A stretch of DNA of 64,000 nucleotides from Rhododendron vialii (GCF_030253575.1 NC_080562.1:28183852-28247851), one strand, 5' to 3'; counted from the first letter of the stretch, positions 11,776-22,754 are shown. Numbers and translations are program-made. Notes: generated by a model not told the origin, from the letters alone.

Positions 11776-13560
11776 ATGGCGGATGACAACCCTCCTAGAC
11801 CCAGTAAGTTTAGGAAGCTTTGTGATACCCCTGCTGCCATGGCGGCATTTAGAGAAAAATACAATATCCCTGAAAACGTAGGGCTTGAACTCGCTCCATT
11901 AGGAGCGGATAGGGATGCTGGATCGTGGGATAGAATGTGTATCCCAATCGTGTCCATTGTCGAAGGCGGGGTCCGTTTCCCCCTTCATCCACTCCTCCGC
12001 CAGATTTTAAGCTGGTACCGTCTTACACCCATGCAAGTTTCTACGAACGTTTTTAGACTGATAATGGGGACTATAGCCCTAAATGGGATTCTAGAAACCA
12101 ATTTAGGAATCTGGGACATCCAGTGGTGGTATAGTATAGTACTAAACCCTGAGTACAATACTTACTACTTCAAAGTTAGGAGGGCAGAGAAGCGCTTCGT
12201 GCTCAATCTGCCAGATTCTGCTCGTGACCATGAGATCGACTTCCTCTATGTAACTGGAGCATTCGAGCCTTTAGGGGAAGATGGCCAAGTGCTGGGGCTC
12301 CATTGCCCCCACATATGGGGCTATCCACGTATGCTCTTGATTTTCCTCTTTTACAATTCTTCATTTACTGCTTTCTCGTAGCTTTTCTCATGGACTAAAT
12401 TTGGTTTTTCAATTTGAATTTTGCAGCTGAAAACGTTAATCATCGTCCCAGACGTATACCAAGCAACATCCGAACAGAGGACATTAACAAAGTTCTGAAA
12501 TATAAAGGCGTGCCTGGTACCCGAACAGCTGGTCGGGGTCGTGACGCTGACGTACTTCTGGGATACGATCCTGCATACAGAGGTGTCATCGACAGGAGGC
12601 TCGCTCATCCTAGCACCAGCGCTGCCTCTACATCGACTGCTCCTCAGCCTAGGAGCACAAGAGCTAACGCAGGAGTAACTGTAGCTGGTCAATTGGGTGA
12701 AATCCCTATTTCCGAAGGTGTTCCATTACCTCGAGTTAGAGTTCGAAGATCCAGACAGGTCATTCCTCTTCAACCCGAACAGCCAGTATTGAATCTTGAC
12801 ACCAGTCAATCATCCTCTTCAGGTTATTCTCAATTTTCTCCTAACTCAAGCACCATGATACGTCAGCCTTTAAACCTCAGCTCCCTCCTCACCGTCTCTT
12901 CTCGGGGACGGGGATCTGGTCGGGTAGCTTCCACAGGGAACGCCCCCCCTGCACCCCGTCGCAACAGAGGAGGTTCGAACCGCTCCACTTCATCTCGTGA
13001 AGTGGAGACTACCATAGAGGCCAGTGATGCTCACAGAGACAAACGGCCTAGATCAGAAGACCCAACTGGTACTGCGTCCCAAGCAGATACCGAAACACAT
13101 CACCCCGTTTCACCAACTACCCAAGTACTTCCTCAAACATGGACTCCTCTATTCACTAGAGGAGACCGTCCCGTTCACCAAAAAGGCATCCTTTGAAGAT
13201 GGTTATCAGAAGGGTTTCGACGCCACAACATCAAGTTACGTCGAGCAGATGCCTGATATTCAAGATCAAATCTGGGTTGCCTGCTGGGAGGCATGCCTTA
13301 CAAAGGCAGGAGTTGCTGAGGACTCTCCCCTATGGGTTGAGAATGATCTACCAAGTCGCCAAGTTGCAGCTCAAGCAGATGATGTTGATCAACAGATTGA
13401 CAATTTTGCAGATGTTGATGAAGATATACAAGTTGAATCACAAAATGACGTGCAACCATCTGTTCAGGAAATGACCACTGAGATAGTTATCCCAGAGGTA
13501 CAAACTGCTGCTGCTGTTGCTGAGGCTGCCGTCCCTCTTGAGGTTCAGAACCTAGATTAA
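11776..13560 (+). CDS. Antisense ORF of gypsy B (PF04195-like, spliced)
   Basis: The ATG is at 11776. Exon 1 runs to 12328 (donor CCAC|GTATGC). An intron of about 98 bp ends in TTGCAG (12421-12426). Exon 2 starts at 12427 in frame (codon C|CT). Exon 1 carries the conserved block (GGVRFPLHPLLRQIL, WWYSIVLNPEYNTYYFKVRR). Exon 2 is basic and rich in Ser and Arg. Its frame stops at 13194-13196, while another frame overlapping from 13024 runs to 13560 with acidic sequence (FEDGYQKGFDATTSSYVEQM) resembling the C-terminal part of A's ORF (GYDEGWDAAGVEY). A third exon or a one-base shift near 13100-13196 is therefore likely. Convergent to the polyprotein gene; function unknown. Confidence 0.7.
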
Positions 13561-13719
13561 GATAAATCATCCGGCTGGTCTTGCATGACCATAGCCTTCT
13601 TTACCCTGCGTGGTAGCAGTACTATCAATACTTTATTTTAAAACAGGTATTCGGCCCTTCGTGGCATAACTTTTTTTGCTCGGCTTCCATGTTTGCTGCA
13701 TCTGTTCGTATGCAATTTC

Positions 13720-14385
13720 AATCTAAGTATTTCGTACTGTTTAAGCATCGTTTATGTGCATAAGTATTCGTACTTTAAGCAAATCTTACAAACATGCTTA
13801 TTTTGTATTGAGTCTAAGTTTCACGTACTTAAAAACATTTGTTTCCCAGTGTCTCGTACTGTTTTAAGTTTAGTACTTTACAAGTGTATTCATACTTGTT
13901 AAGTATCACGTACTTTCACAAAATCCCTTAAGTATCACGTATTTAGAACATCACACAAGTATTTCGTACTTGTGTTTAAGTTTCACGTACTTAATGTTTT
14001 GAAAATCTTACAAGTGTTTCATACTTGAAAATTTTACAAGTATACTTGTGTCTCAGTTTCACGTACTGAACTAAATGTGGCTTACATTTAAGTCAAGCCA
14101 ATATAGGTTCTCAAGTATCACGTACTTAAAACACCATATAAGTATCTCGTACTTTGAACGTCCATACAAGTATTTCGTACTTGTATTTGTTAAAAGAAAA
14201 CACACAAGTATTTTCATACTTGCTAAGTATCACGTACTTTAAGAAAATACATACAAGTGTGTTCATACTTGCATTCAAATGTATACCCAGGTTTCACATA
14301 CTTGGGATTCTATACAAGTGTTTCGTACTTGTATTTGTTAAGTGCCACGTACTTAAAAATTTATAAAACTTTTAAGTTTCACATA
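13720..14385. repeat. Array of about 23 short palindromes in gypsy B
   Basis: The unit is AAGTATCACGTACTT or ACAAGTATTTCGTACTTGT with variants; the arms AAGT(A)...(T)ACTT are inverted around a 5-7 bp centre. Units begin near 13725, 13815, 13901, 13957, 13978, 14113, 14139, 14168, 14227, 14316 and 14340, with others in between, spaced about 20-35 bp. The array lies between the 3' ends of the convergent antisense ORF and polyprotein gene. The spacers are AT-rich and not conserved. Short ORFs across it are artefacts of the repeat. Confidence 0.85.
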
Positions 14386-14618
14386 CTCAAAAGGTATACC
14401 CTGCTCCCCAATACGAATAAGGAGAACCAAACTCGTAGTTCGTATTTAAATACCACAACAGTTATTCGAAAGAAGTGATTTTATTCATAATCTGTAAAAC
14501 GCAAGAGGGCGTTACTCGTACCCTTGTTTTAAAAAATAATCAAAACTAGAACAAAGGAATTATATTCGTAATTCCCACACAATCACGTAGTGTAAATCCA
14601 AAACAGGATTTAATACTT

Positions 14619-17600
14619 CTAAACAAAGAACTTTCGTAAATTATGAACATTCCAAGGCCTTGGAATTGGATCACCATCCAAATCTGCCAATCGATAGGCT
14701 CCTATGCCTATAATCTCAGTTACTCTATATGGGCCCTCCCAGTTGGCCCCCAGCTTGCCTTCGTTAGCCACCTTGGTGTTGCCGAGCACTTTTCGTAGCA
14801 CAAGGTCCCCAACACCAAATTCTCGAGGGTGAACATGCTTGTTGTAGCTTTTCATCAGCTGTTCTTGGTAAGAAGCAAGATGTACCAAGGCTTTTTCTCT
14901 CCTCTCCTCGGCAAGGTCAAGCTCGATTTGAAGGGCCCTGTCATTGCCTCCACTCTCAACCAAAGCTGTCCTGTTGGTCGGCAGACCCACTTCCAGAGGT
15001 ATAACAGCCTCTGTTCCAAATGCCAACGAATAGGGGGTCTCTCCCGTAGACCTCCTAGGCGTTGTTCGGTGAGCCCACAAAACTAACGGTAACTCATCAG
15101 GCCATTTTCCCTTTGCTTTGTCCAACCTCTTCTTTATCCCATCTAGGATAGTTTTATTGGATGCCTCTGCTTGCCCATTACTCTGAGGGTAGGCTGGGGT
15201 GGAATAAAAATTTCTTATTCCATATTGGGCACAAAAAGTCTTGAATTTCTTCTGAAATTGGGATCCATTGTCTGTAATCAATGAATAAGGAACCCCAAAA
15301 CGAGTGATGATGCTTTTCCACACGAACCTTTCTATCATAGGCTCAGTGATTTTGGCCAGTGGTTCTGCCTCAATCCACTTTGTAAAATAGTCAGTTGCAA
15401 CAAGCAGGAATTTTCGATTCCCAGTTGCTTTGTGCAATGGACCCACGATATCCATCCCCCATTGAGCAAAAGGCCAGGGACTTGTTAATGGCACCAGATC
15501 TTCGGCGGGTGTTCGAATCATTGGTGAGAACTTTTGACATTTCTCACAAATCTTTACATACACCTTTGCATCTTCTTGCATGTGTGGCCACCAGTAGCCT
15601 TGAGTAATTGCTCGGTGGGCAATAGATCTGCCTCCAGCATGGCTCCCACATGTTCCCTCGTGGATTTCATGAAGGAACTTCTGTACCATCTCAGGATGTA
15701 CGCATAGCAAATAGGGACCCGTAAAGGATTTCCTATACAACTTACCCTCTGGGGACAGCCAAAACCTAGCAGATTTGACTCTTATCTTGTGGGCCTCCTT
15801 TTTATCAGAAGGGAGTATCTCGTCTCGTAAGAACTCCATTATTGGGTCCATCCAACTTGGTCCTTGGTTCACGTCCAAGACCAAGTCTACACTCCTCCCA
15901 ATGCTCGGCTCATTGAGGTATTCTACTGCCACCCTTCTTTTAAACTCTGTTGGTACTGCTGCAGCCAACCAAGCTAAAGAGTCTGCATGAGCATTCTGTC
16001 CAGAACTTATTTGCTCAATATATACCCTCTCGAAGGTATCAAGCAAGTCTTTTGCTGCCTGCACGTAGGCTACCATCTTTTCATTCCGAGTCTCGTACTC
16101 TCCGGACAGTTGATTCACAACAAGCTGGGAATCACAATACACCCTGACCCGTTCTGCTTTAAGGGTCTTCGCACTTCTTAACCCAGCCAAGAGTGCTTCA
16201 TATTCAGCCACATTATTCGATGCACTGAATCCAAGCCGAACAGAGAGTTCAATGAGAACTCCTTGAGGAGGAAAGAGGACAACTCCAATTCCAGAACCAG
16301 TATTGCACGCTGATCCATCAACGAATAACTTCCATTCTTTGGGATCCTGTTCGGCTACGGGTTGATCCTTCAAGGATGATGTCTTAGCTGCCTGTTCCTT
16401 TCTCGTAGGAGGCAAAGGAGCAACAGTGGGGGAAAACTCTGCCACAAAATCAGCCAATACCTGGCCTTTAATTGCTGTACGTGGCTGATACTCGAGATCA
16501 TACTGACTTAACTCTACGGACCATGTCGAGATCCGTCCCGAGAAATCTGCCTTTCGAAGCAGTGATTTTAATGGATACTCAGTATAAACCACAACCTTAT
16601 GGCTTTGGAAGTAGTGTGGCAATTTCCTGGTTGCTGTCCTAAGTGCCAGGACAAGTTTTTCTAAAGGCAGATATCTCGTCTCTGCATTCAACAACGTCTT
16701 GCTAACATAATAGATGGGGATTTGTTCGATCCCCAAGTCCTTCAACAAGACTGCACTTACTGCATGCTCGGAAACAGCTAAGTACAGAATTAAAGACTCA
16801 CCAGGCTGTGGAGTTGACAACAGTGGGGGCTCGGCCAGGTACTTCTTCAGGTCCTGGAAAGCTTGTTCACATTCTGCTCCCCATTCAAATCCCTCCCTTT
16901 TTTTCAATAACTGAAAAAAGGGTCTGCATTTGTCGCTTGACCTGCTGATGAATCTGTTAAGTGCTGCTGCCATCCCAGTCAGCCTTTGGACTTCCTTGGT
17001 AGTTTTGGGACTCTGTAATCTTTGTAAGGCATCAATCTGATCGGGATTTGCCTCTATCCCTCTCAAAGTTACCAAATGACCCAGGAATTTTCCTGAGCCA
17101 ACTCCAAACGCACACTTCGAGGCGTTGAGCTTTAATTTATACTTCCTCAGGATTTCGAACACTTCCTTTAGATCAGAAATATGCCCTCCCTTTTCTCGAC
17201 TCTTTACCACCATATCATCTATGTAAACTTCCAAAGTCTTCCCGATGAGCTTCTTGAACATAATGGTTGCAAGTCTTTGGTATGTAGCCCCAGCATTCCT
17301 CAGCCCAAACGGCATGACACTGTAACAGTATAACCCTCGTGGTGTGATGAACGAAGTCTTCTCTTGATCAGGTTCGAACATAGCAATCTGATGATATCTT
17401 CGATATGCATCGAGAAAACTCATTCGCTCGTAGCCAGATGTTGCATCAACCAATTGGTCAATCCTAGGCAAAGGAAAACTGTCCTTAGGGCATGCTTTGT
17501 TCAGGTCTGTGAAGTCCACACAGACACGCCACTTCCCATTCTTCTTCTTTACCACAACAGTGTTGGATAACCACTCTGGGTAATAGACTTCTCGTATTGC

Positions 17601-20297
17601 TTTGGCTTCCAACAAACGATCTACCTCCTCAATCACTGCATCTACATGCTGCACGGCTGCCCTTCGTTTCTTCTGAATGATCGGCTTGTGTTGAGGGTCA
17701 ATGTTTAAATGATGACAGATCACGTCTGCATCCACCCCGGGCATTTCCTCTGGCACCCATGCAAAAACATCAATATATTCCTTTAGAAATCTTATTGACT
17801 CAGCTTTTTCGTTTGCTGATAATGATTTCCCAATCAAAAAATATCTTTCAGGATCAATCTCGTTGATCTGAATCTTCTCCAGGCCCTCAACCACTTTTTC
17901 AGCCGGGCTTCTCCCAACATCCTCGATGGTTGGTTGATCTGGTACTTCTAGTGTGAGAACATGGTGGACCTTTGGGGTTGTTTTGATGATGGAAATCAAG
18001 CATTGCTGTGCTACCTTCTGGTTTCCTTTAAGGACTTCAATCCCATTTGATCCTGGAAATTTCACCATCTGGTGATATGTCGAGGAGACTGCTCTCATTT
18101 TGTGCAACCATGTCCTCCCTATAATCGCGTTATAGGAAGATGGGACATCGACTACCAAAAAGTCTGTCTTTAACACCACAGATCCAGCCCGAACAGGTAA
18201 AGTCACCTTTCCTAGGGGCCAAACTGCTCCTGCACCGAACCCAATTAGAGGTGTTGTTGATTGTTCTAAGTCTGATTGGGCCAGGCCCAGCTTCTTGAAT
18301 GCATCATAGTACAACACCTCTGTACAGCTCCCCGAGTCCACTAGAATTCTTTCGATGTCGTATTCCCCAACTCGTAGGGTTACGACCAACGCATCATTGT
18401 GGGGTATTTGGACCTCCGCCAAATCATCGTCACTGAATGCCATGCTCTCGTTGCATGCATTAGTCTCTCGCCCTCTCTTGTTTCCCAACCGCATCACGTG
18501 CTGATCATGCTTGACCTGTCTTTGCAACAGCCTCACCTCACTCCTCGTATAAGGTGCAGCCAACCCATGTATCATATGGATCACGCCTTTAGGGTGTTGC
18601 TCGTAACCCAGTTCCATGGCCTTCCCTTTCTCTTTAGGGTCCTCCTGGATAAACTCTTTGAGATAGCCCCGAGAGACCAAATCATCAAGGTGCCTCTTGT
18701 ATACCTCACAATCCTCGGTCATATGGCCCCAATCTTTGTGATAACTGCAGTGCTGATTCGTAGCACGCTTTGCATCTTTGTCTCCGCCTAGACTTGGGGG
18801 CCATTTGAAATATGGCTGATTCTTTATTCGATAAAGAATCCTGTATATTGGCTCCTTCCAAACCGTAGTGATAGAGAAGAAGGACTTGGGGTCAGGAGCT
18901 TGCTTGTCCTTGTATGGCTCTTTCTTAGCCTGCCCGTACTCCCTTCTGTCTTTGTAAGACTTGGGTTCAGGCTTATCCACCTTTTTGGCAGGTGCCTTCT
19001 GCTGTTCGGCAACCGTCCTGCCATCCTCACGGAGTATGTCATCCTCCATTCTGGCATGTTGCTCTATCCGTTCCATCAATTTAGCCAAGGTGGCTACTGG
19101 ATGTTTATTCAATGAACGGCGCAGCTCTCCCCGAACAGGCAAACCAGTTTTGAACGTAGCAATTGCATACTCTTCACTGCAACTTTCAATCTCGTTAAAA
19201 GTTTCCCAGTACTTCTTTGCATAATCCCTGATCTGCTCGTTCTCCTCCTGCTTCATGGTGGAAAGACTCTCAAAAGTTTTTGGGGCCTTTCTGCTCGTTA
19301 AGAACCGAGCAGTGAATTCTTCTGCCAACTGCCTCCATCCTCGTATGGATCGTGGGGCCAACTTATGAAACCAAGATAAAGCCACCTTGCCAAGACTGGA
19401 GGGAAACATCTTGCACAAGATGGAATCATCCCCCTCATGCATAAACATGGCCTGTTGGTAATGCTGTATGTGAGCTACGGGATCCGTATTTGTCTCGTAA
19501 AGTACGAACGCACCGTGCTTCACTCTGCTCGGCAACCTTGCTTCTTGTAGCCTCTTTGTAAAGGGAGAGGCTGCAATATTACTCAGGGCCTTGCGTGCTG
19601 CTTCTCGTGCAGTCACTGTCCCATCCTCTTGCTCCTTTGACTTGTGGGCCGAAGCCTTGACCCAATCAGCATCAGGTCTCTCGTACCTGTCTCGATGATG
19701 CTTTCTCGTGTCCTCTTCCTCGGGGGTAGAACTCCGGTCTCTGCTCCTCCTTTTTCGTGAAGAAGTCTTTCTCTCCGGTGTTCGGCTTCTACTTTTTCTT
19801 CCCCTTTTTCGTGGAGAAGCTTCGTGACGCCCTCTAACAGGACTTCTGCTCCTTCTTCCTCGTGAAGGATCCTTTCTGTATTGTACCATAGCATACCTAC
19901 TGCCTCTAGAATTTCCTCGAGACAGGCCAGAATCCTCCGGATGCTCCCTAATTCTTTCCAATTCTCTGATCTCATGCTCTCGTTTTTTAATCAGACGAGC
20001 ATACACCTCGACTTCTTGCCTCTTCCTATCAAGAACGTCGTCACTATGGTGCACACTCCTGGAGTGCGCGATTGATTCATCCCTTTGATGGGATTTACTC
20101 CTTCTCGTGGATCTCGAAGCCGTCTCTCCATCTCCTCTATTTTTGGAGTTATGATGCACGGTAAGGGGTCGGTCCTTACTCGTGTTCCTTCTGTGCCCAC
20201 CCTGGGGCTTTCTCGGAGCCCCAGGTGGTGATTTGTCCCTTCCCTCGTCTAACACATCTTTTGGTTCATGCGGCGTTGCTGGAGTTACTTCCACCAT
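14619..20297 (-). CDS. Gypsy B gag-pol polyprotein (gag-PR-RT-RH-INT)
   Basis: 1892 aa, uninterrupted, ATG at 20295-20297. Residues 1-230 are a basic Arg/Ser-rich head. The gag domain is about 244-420 (SLGKVALSWFHKLAPRSIRGW). A zinc-binding-like CSYHKDWGHMTEDC is at about 513-527. The protease active site VDSGS is at about 652. RT is about 860-1120 with YIDDMVV near 1025. A first RNase H-like region is followed by a second RNase H with LFVDGSA (about 1321) and CDSQLVVNQL; a second, archaeal-type RNase H is a known Tat-lineage trait. Integrase has an H-H-C-C region (about 1540-1590) and D-D-E residues in GMDIVGP (1614), TDNGSQ (1675) and GQAEA (1710). It ends at the YRVTEIIG...LRKFFV tail. Transcription would start in the LTR at 20347-21318. 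Confidence 0.96.
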   Translation of the reverse strand: MVEVTPATPHEPKDVLDEGRDKSPPGAPRKPQGGHRRNTSKDRPLTVHHNSKNRGDGETASRSTRRSKSHQRDESIAHSRSVHHSDDVLDRKRQEVEVYARLIKKREHEIRELERIREHPEDSGLSRGNSRGSRYAMVQYRKDPSRGRRSRSPVRGRHEASPRKRGRKSRSRTPERKTSSRKRRSRDRSSTPEEEDTRKHHRDRYERPDADWVKASAHKSKEQEDGTVTAREAARKALSNIAASPFTKRLQEARLPSRVKHGAFVLYETNTDPVAHIQHYQQAMFMHEGDDSILCKMFPSSLGKVALSWFHKLAPRSIRGWRQLAEEFTARFLTSRKAPKTFESLSTMKQEENEQIRDYAKKYWETFNEIESCSEEYAIATFKTGLPVRGELRRSLNKHPVATLAKLMERIEQHARMEDDILREDGRTVAEQQKAPAKKVDKPEPKSYKDRREYGQAKKEPYKDKQAPDPKSFFSITTVWKEPIYRILYRIKNQPYFKWPPSLGGDKDAKRATNQHCSYHKDWGHMTEDCEVYKRHLDDLVSRGYLKEFIQEDPKEKGKAMELGYEQHPKGVIHMIHGLAAPYTRSEVRLLQRQVKHDQHVMRLGNKRGRETNACNESMAFSDDDLAEVQIPHNDALVVTLRVGEYDIERILVDSGSCTEVLYYDAFKKLGLAQSDLEQSTTPLIGFGAGAVWPLGKVTLPVRAGSVVLKTDFLVVDVPSSYNAIIGRTWLHKMRAVSSTYHQMVKFPGSNGIEVLKGNQKVAQQCLISIIKTTPKVHHVLTLEVPDQPTIEDVGRSPAEKVVEGLEKIQINEIDPERYFLIGKSLSANEKAESIRFLKEYIDVFAWVPEEMPGVDADVICHHLNIDPQHKPIIQKKRRAAVQHVDAVIEEVDRLLEAKAIREVYYPEWLSNTVVVKKKNGKWRVCVDFTDLNKACPKDSFPLPRIDQLVDATSGYERMSFLDAYRRYHQIAMFEPDQEKTSFITPRGLYCYSVMPFGLRNAGATYQRLATIMFKKLIGKTLEVYIDDMVVKSREKGGHISDLKEVFEILRKYKLKLNASKCAFGVGSGKFLGHLVTLRGIEANPDQIDALQRLQSPKTTKEVQRLTGMAAALNRFISRSSDKCRPFFQLLKKREGFEWGAECEQAFQDLKKYLAEPPLLSTPQPGESLILYLAVSEHAVSAVLLKDLGIEQIPIYYVSKTLLNAETRYLPLEKLVLALRTATRKLPHYFQSHKVVVYTEYPLKSLLRKADFSGRISTWSVELSQYDLEYQPRTAIKGQVLADFVAEFSPTVAPLPPTRKEQAAKTSSLKDQPVAEQDPKEWKLFVDGSACNTGSGIGVVLFPPQGVLIELSVRLGFSASNNVAEYEALLAGLRSAKTLKAERVRVYCDSQLVVNQLSGEYETRNEKMVAYVQAAKDLLDTFERVYIEQISSGQNAHADSLAWLAAAVPTEFKRRVAVEYLNEPSIGRSVDLVLDVNQGPSWMDPIMEFLRDEILPSDKKEAHKIRVKSARFWLSPEGKLYRKSFTGPYLLCVHPEMVQKFLHEIHEGTCGSHAGGRSIAHRAITQGYWWPHMQEDAKVYVKICEKCQKFSPMIRTPAEDLVPLTSPWPFAQWGMDIVGPLHKATGNRKFLLVATDYFTKWIEAEPLAKITEPMIERFVWKSIITRFGVPYSLITDNGSQFQKKFKTFCAQYGIRNFYSTPAYPQSNGQAEASNKTILDGIKKRLDKAKGKWPDELPLVLWAHRTTPRRSTGETPYSLAFGTEAVIPLEVGLPTNRTALVESGGNDRALQIELDLAEERREKALVHLASYQEQLMKSYNKHVHPREFGVGDLVLRKVLGNTKVANEGKLGANWEGPYRVTEIIGIGAYRLADLDGDPIPRPWNVHNLRKFFV

Positions 20298-20330
20298 GGT
20301 CGTATTTCAAAAGGGAATTCTTTCGTTTCC

Positions 20331-20346
20331 CACAGACGGCGCCAAT
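20331..20346 (-). other. Primer-binding site of gypsy B
   Basis: The minus strand reads TGGCGCCGTCTGTGGG two bases inside the 5' LTR. TGGCGCCG-type sites are common in plant gypsy elements; the tRNA was not assigned. Confidence 0.65.
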
Positions 20347-21318
20347 TGTAGGGGGATGAAAACAATTGGTACTTCGAATCAACTGGATCGCAACGGCTTA
20401 TTCGTGCCTCTTCACCGGAACCCTAGTTCGACGTCTGAACCCTAATCTGCAAAATAGACAGGGGGTGAGTGCACCTTTGCCTCTCGTGGCAAAGGCCCTC
20501 CGATGCCTTTGTTAGTATCACGTACTAGCAGTTAAACCCTAATTATCAGTAGGAAAGCAATAATAATGCAACGTATTGCGTACCTCTCACCTCTAGGTTT
20601 TCCTCATATTTATAGATTTATGGATGCTTGCTGTCCAAGCATCCTTATTGCCATAGGATTCCTAACTCGTATAGGAAACCCAGGATATCAAGGAGTCTCG
20701 TTTCCTTTATCAGTTTATGGAAAAGAGTCCTTTTAGGATTCTTTTCCTTTAAGAGCCGAACATCCCATACTCGTTGGGTATCTTTCTCAGATCCTATATT
20801 CTTGGGATCTTTATCCCTATATGAGACATGACTATTCTGGAATCTTCCAGAGTATTCTCTCTGCTCCTACTCTCGATTGGAGTTCCATCTTTGTTCGGCC
20901 GTCTCATAGCCGAACAGACGGCTTGGACCAGTTACCTCACATGTAACTGGTCCTTGAGCCCGTACAACCTTCCTGGACCATTGACTTCTCATGTCACTGG
21001 TCCATATTGCCGAACACTTGTTTAGCATGATGACTGTCCTGTCTATATTCAAACTATGGTCCTACGTACCATTTATTCGGATATCGATTGCATTGCTTTC
21101 AACCCGTGATCACTCGTATCACGTGCTAGGTTCTTTACATCATCTGTTCGGCTGTATCATAACCGAACAGTCTATTTATAGCCATGACTTCTCATATCAC
21201 TGGTCCATATCGCTGTTCACCGAACTACTCGGCGGTAAGTCTAGTCGTATTTACCACGTGTTCCTAGACATCACGTGTTCGATAACTAAATGTACCTGCT
21301 CGGGAATACCTCCCTACA
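20347..21318 (-). repeat. 5' LTR of gypsy B
   Basis: 972 bp, practically identical to 10233-11204. Confidence 0.95.
20607..20614 (-). promoter_or_regulatory. TATA box in the 5' LTR of gypsy B
   Basis: TATAAATA on the minus strand, about 260 bp from the internal end of the LTR and oriented toward gag-pol. Confidence 0.5.
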
Positions 21319-21363
21319 CCCTGCATACTTATACTGATTCCTTGTTTTGATTTTGCCTTGCAG

Positions 21364-22754
21364 CTGAGGGAATCGTTCAAGGGCTTCGGGAAAGAGCTAA
21401 CCGGGCCCGGATTACAGCGGCCTACACCATTCCCATCACAAGTCGGTACGCACCAGAGCTGCTCGGGTACGTCCCAACTTACACGGGCTTTCTAAAGAAG
21501 AAACCGAGGCAGCAGGGGGTCCCGAGGGCAGGCCGAGAACGAGGCAGAGGGAGAGGGGGAGAGGAGAGGCTGCGATCGAGACCGAAGGGAGTAACTCCGG
21601 ACCTCGGGGAATCCTTCGCGAGGAAATTGACCAAGATACTCCCGAGAGAACCGGGCTGAGTGAAGAGATGGCAGGTCCCGGAACTTGGGAGGTGCTGAAT
21701 CTGAGGCGCCGGAGGCCGGCGGGTCGGGGCAGGGGAACAGTCCCCGGTACGCTAGGCGCCGGGACTTCGAGGGCGACTCCTGTTTCACCACAGGAGCCCC
21801 CGAAAAAGAGGGCTCGGCGTGAGGGGGGGGACGGAGAAGGGGGAGATCAGGAGACGATCCTAATCGAGGAGGAGCCGGGAGAGCCCGAAGGGGGGATCGG
21901 TGGAACGGAGGAAGGTTCCTGGGTCAATCCGAGGGAACTCCCCTGGGCTCCGGAGTTCCGCCACTTCGCCGGTCGCCAGATCCATCACGCCGACAGCGTC
22001 AAGAACCTCGGGGTAGCCTTCGGGATGCTTCAGGGAAGCATTCTTCCAAGGGATGCCCGGGCTGTAACTGGCTTGACCGAGGACATCACGGTCGAGATAG
22101 CTCAGGCCCTTTTCAATGTAAGTTAATGGTTTGTGTCCTGCTTTTTTCAACCTGAATGTTTGCACTTGGTGAATCTCTTTTGTTCTTTGTTTGCAGGCGG
22201 GAGCTCGGGCATTGGCTATCAATGACCGGTGCAAGGCGCAGGAGAAGGAGACCGAGAAGCTGAATCGGGAGTTAGCCCGGAAGGAAGAAGACCTCAAGCT
22301 GGCTCGGGAGACTTGCGAGCTCTACCTGGCAAACTTTCAAAGGTGTGACAGGGAGAGGGTGCAGGCAGAGGGCAGGGCCGCCAAGGCCGAGGAGGATGCC
22401 AGCACCTTGCGAGTCACCCGGGCCACAGAGGTTGACTTCGCGAGGAAAGGAGGCTACGATGAAGGTTGGGACGCAGCCGGAGTAGAATATAAGAAGCAGG
22501 TTCGGGAGATCGAGGCCGAGCTGCATCGGGACCATTTCTTGGACGGTCTTCGGTATGGCCATGAAGCTTTGGTGAGGAGGCTTAACCTCCCTGAAGACTC
22601 CGATCTCCGAACACTTCCCGAGGTGCCTCCCGAAGAGCTTGTTCTGCCAGTGGAAGAGGAGGTGGTGGAGCCTGAGGACCAAAACCCCGGGAACCAAGCT
22701 GATCCCAATGCCCCTGCGCCCGAGCACCAGCTCGACCTCAACGCTCCTGCTTAG
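21364..22754 (+). CDS. Antisense ORF of gypsy A, downstream exons
   Basis: After the acceptor TTGCAG at 21358-21363, the frame continues from exon 1 (AEGIVQGLRERANRARITAA) to a stop at 21657-21659. From 21668 another frame is open (WVNPRELPWAPEFRHFAGRQ, then ADSVKNLGVAFGMLQGSILP), spliced at 22120 (CAAT|GTAAGT) to 22199 (TTTGCAG|GCGGGAGCTC), ending TAG at 22754. The last exon is a charged coiled-coil-like stretch (RELARKEEDLKLARETCELY). The stop and frame change near 21657 mean this copy is broken or has one more exon junction. The region is GC-rich compared with element B. Confidence 0.65.

Larger units (their letters stand above)
10233..21318 (-). mobile_element. Ty3/gypsy (Tat-type) retrotransposon B, complete and very young
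   Basis: 11,086 bp with 972-bp LTRs at both ends (10233-11204, 20347-21318). By eye they differ at one base (T at about 10354, G at about 20468). It is flanked by CCCTG. In element order (minus strand) it has 5' LTR, primer site, one open gag-PR-RT-RNaseH-INT polyprotein (20297 to 14619), a palindrome array, an antisense ORF (plus strand, 11776-13560), polypurine tract and 3' LTR. All parts needed for autonomous transposition appear present. It is nested in element A. A solo LTR of the same family is at 52542-53385. Confidence 0.95.

Noticed and set aside
13693..14478. Possible CRISPR-like array or small proteins in the repeat region of element B
   Set aside because: Repeats are imperfect 15-19-bp palindromes with uneven AT-rich spacers in a plant retrotransposon; no cas genes. 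The ORFs are artefacts of repeated TACTTG-type codons.
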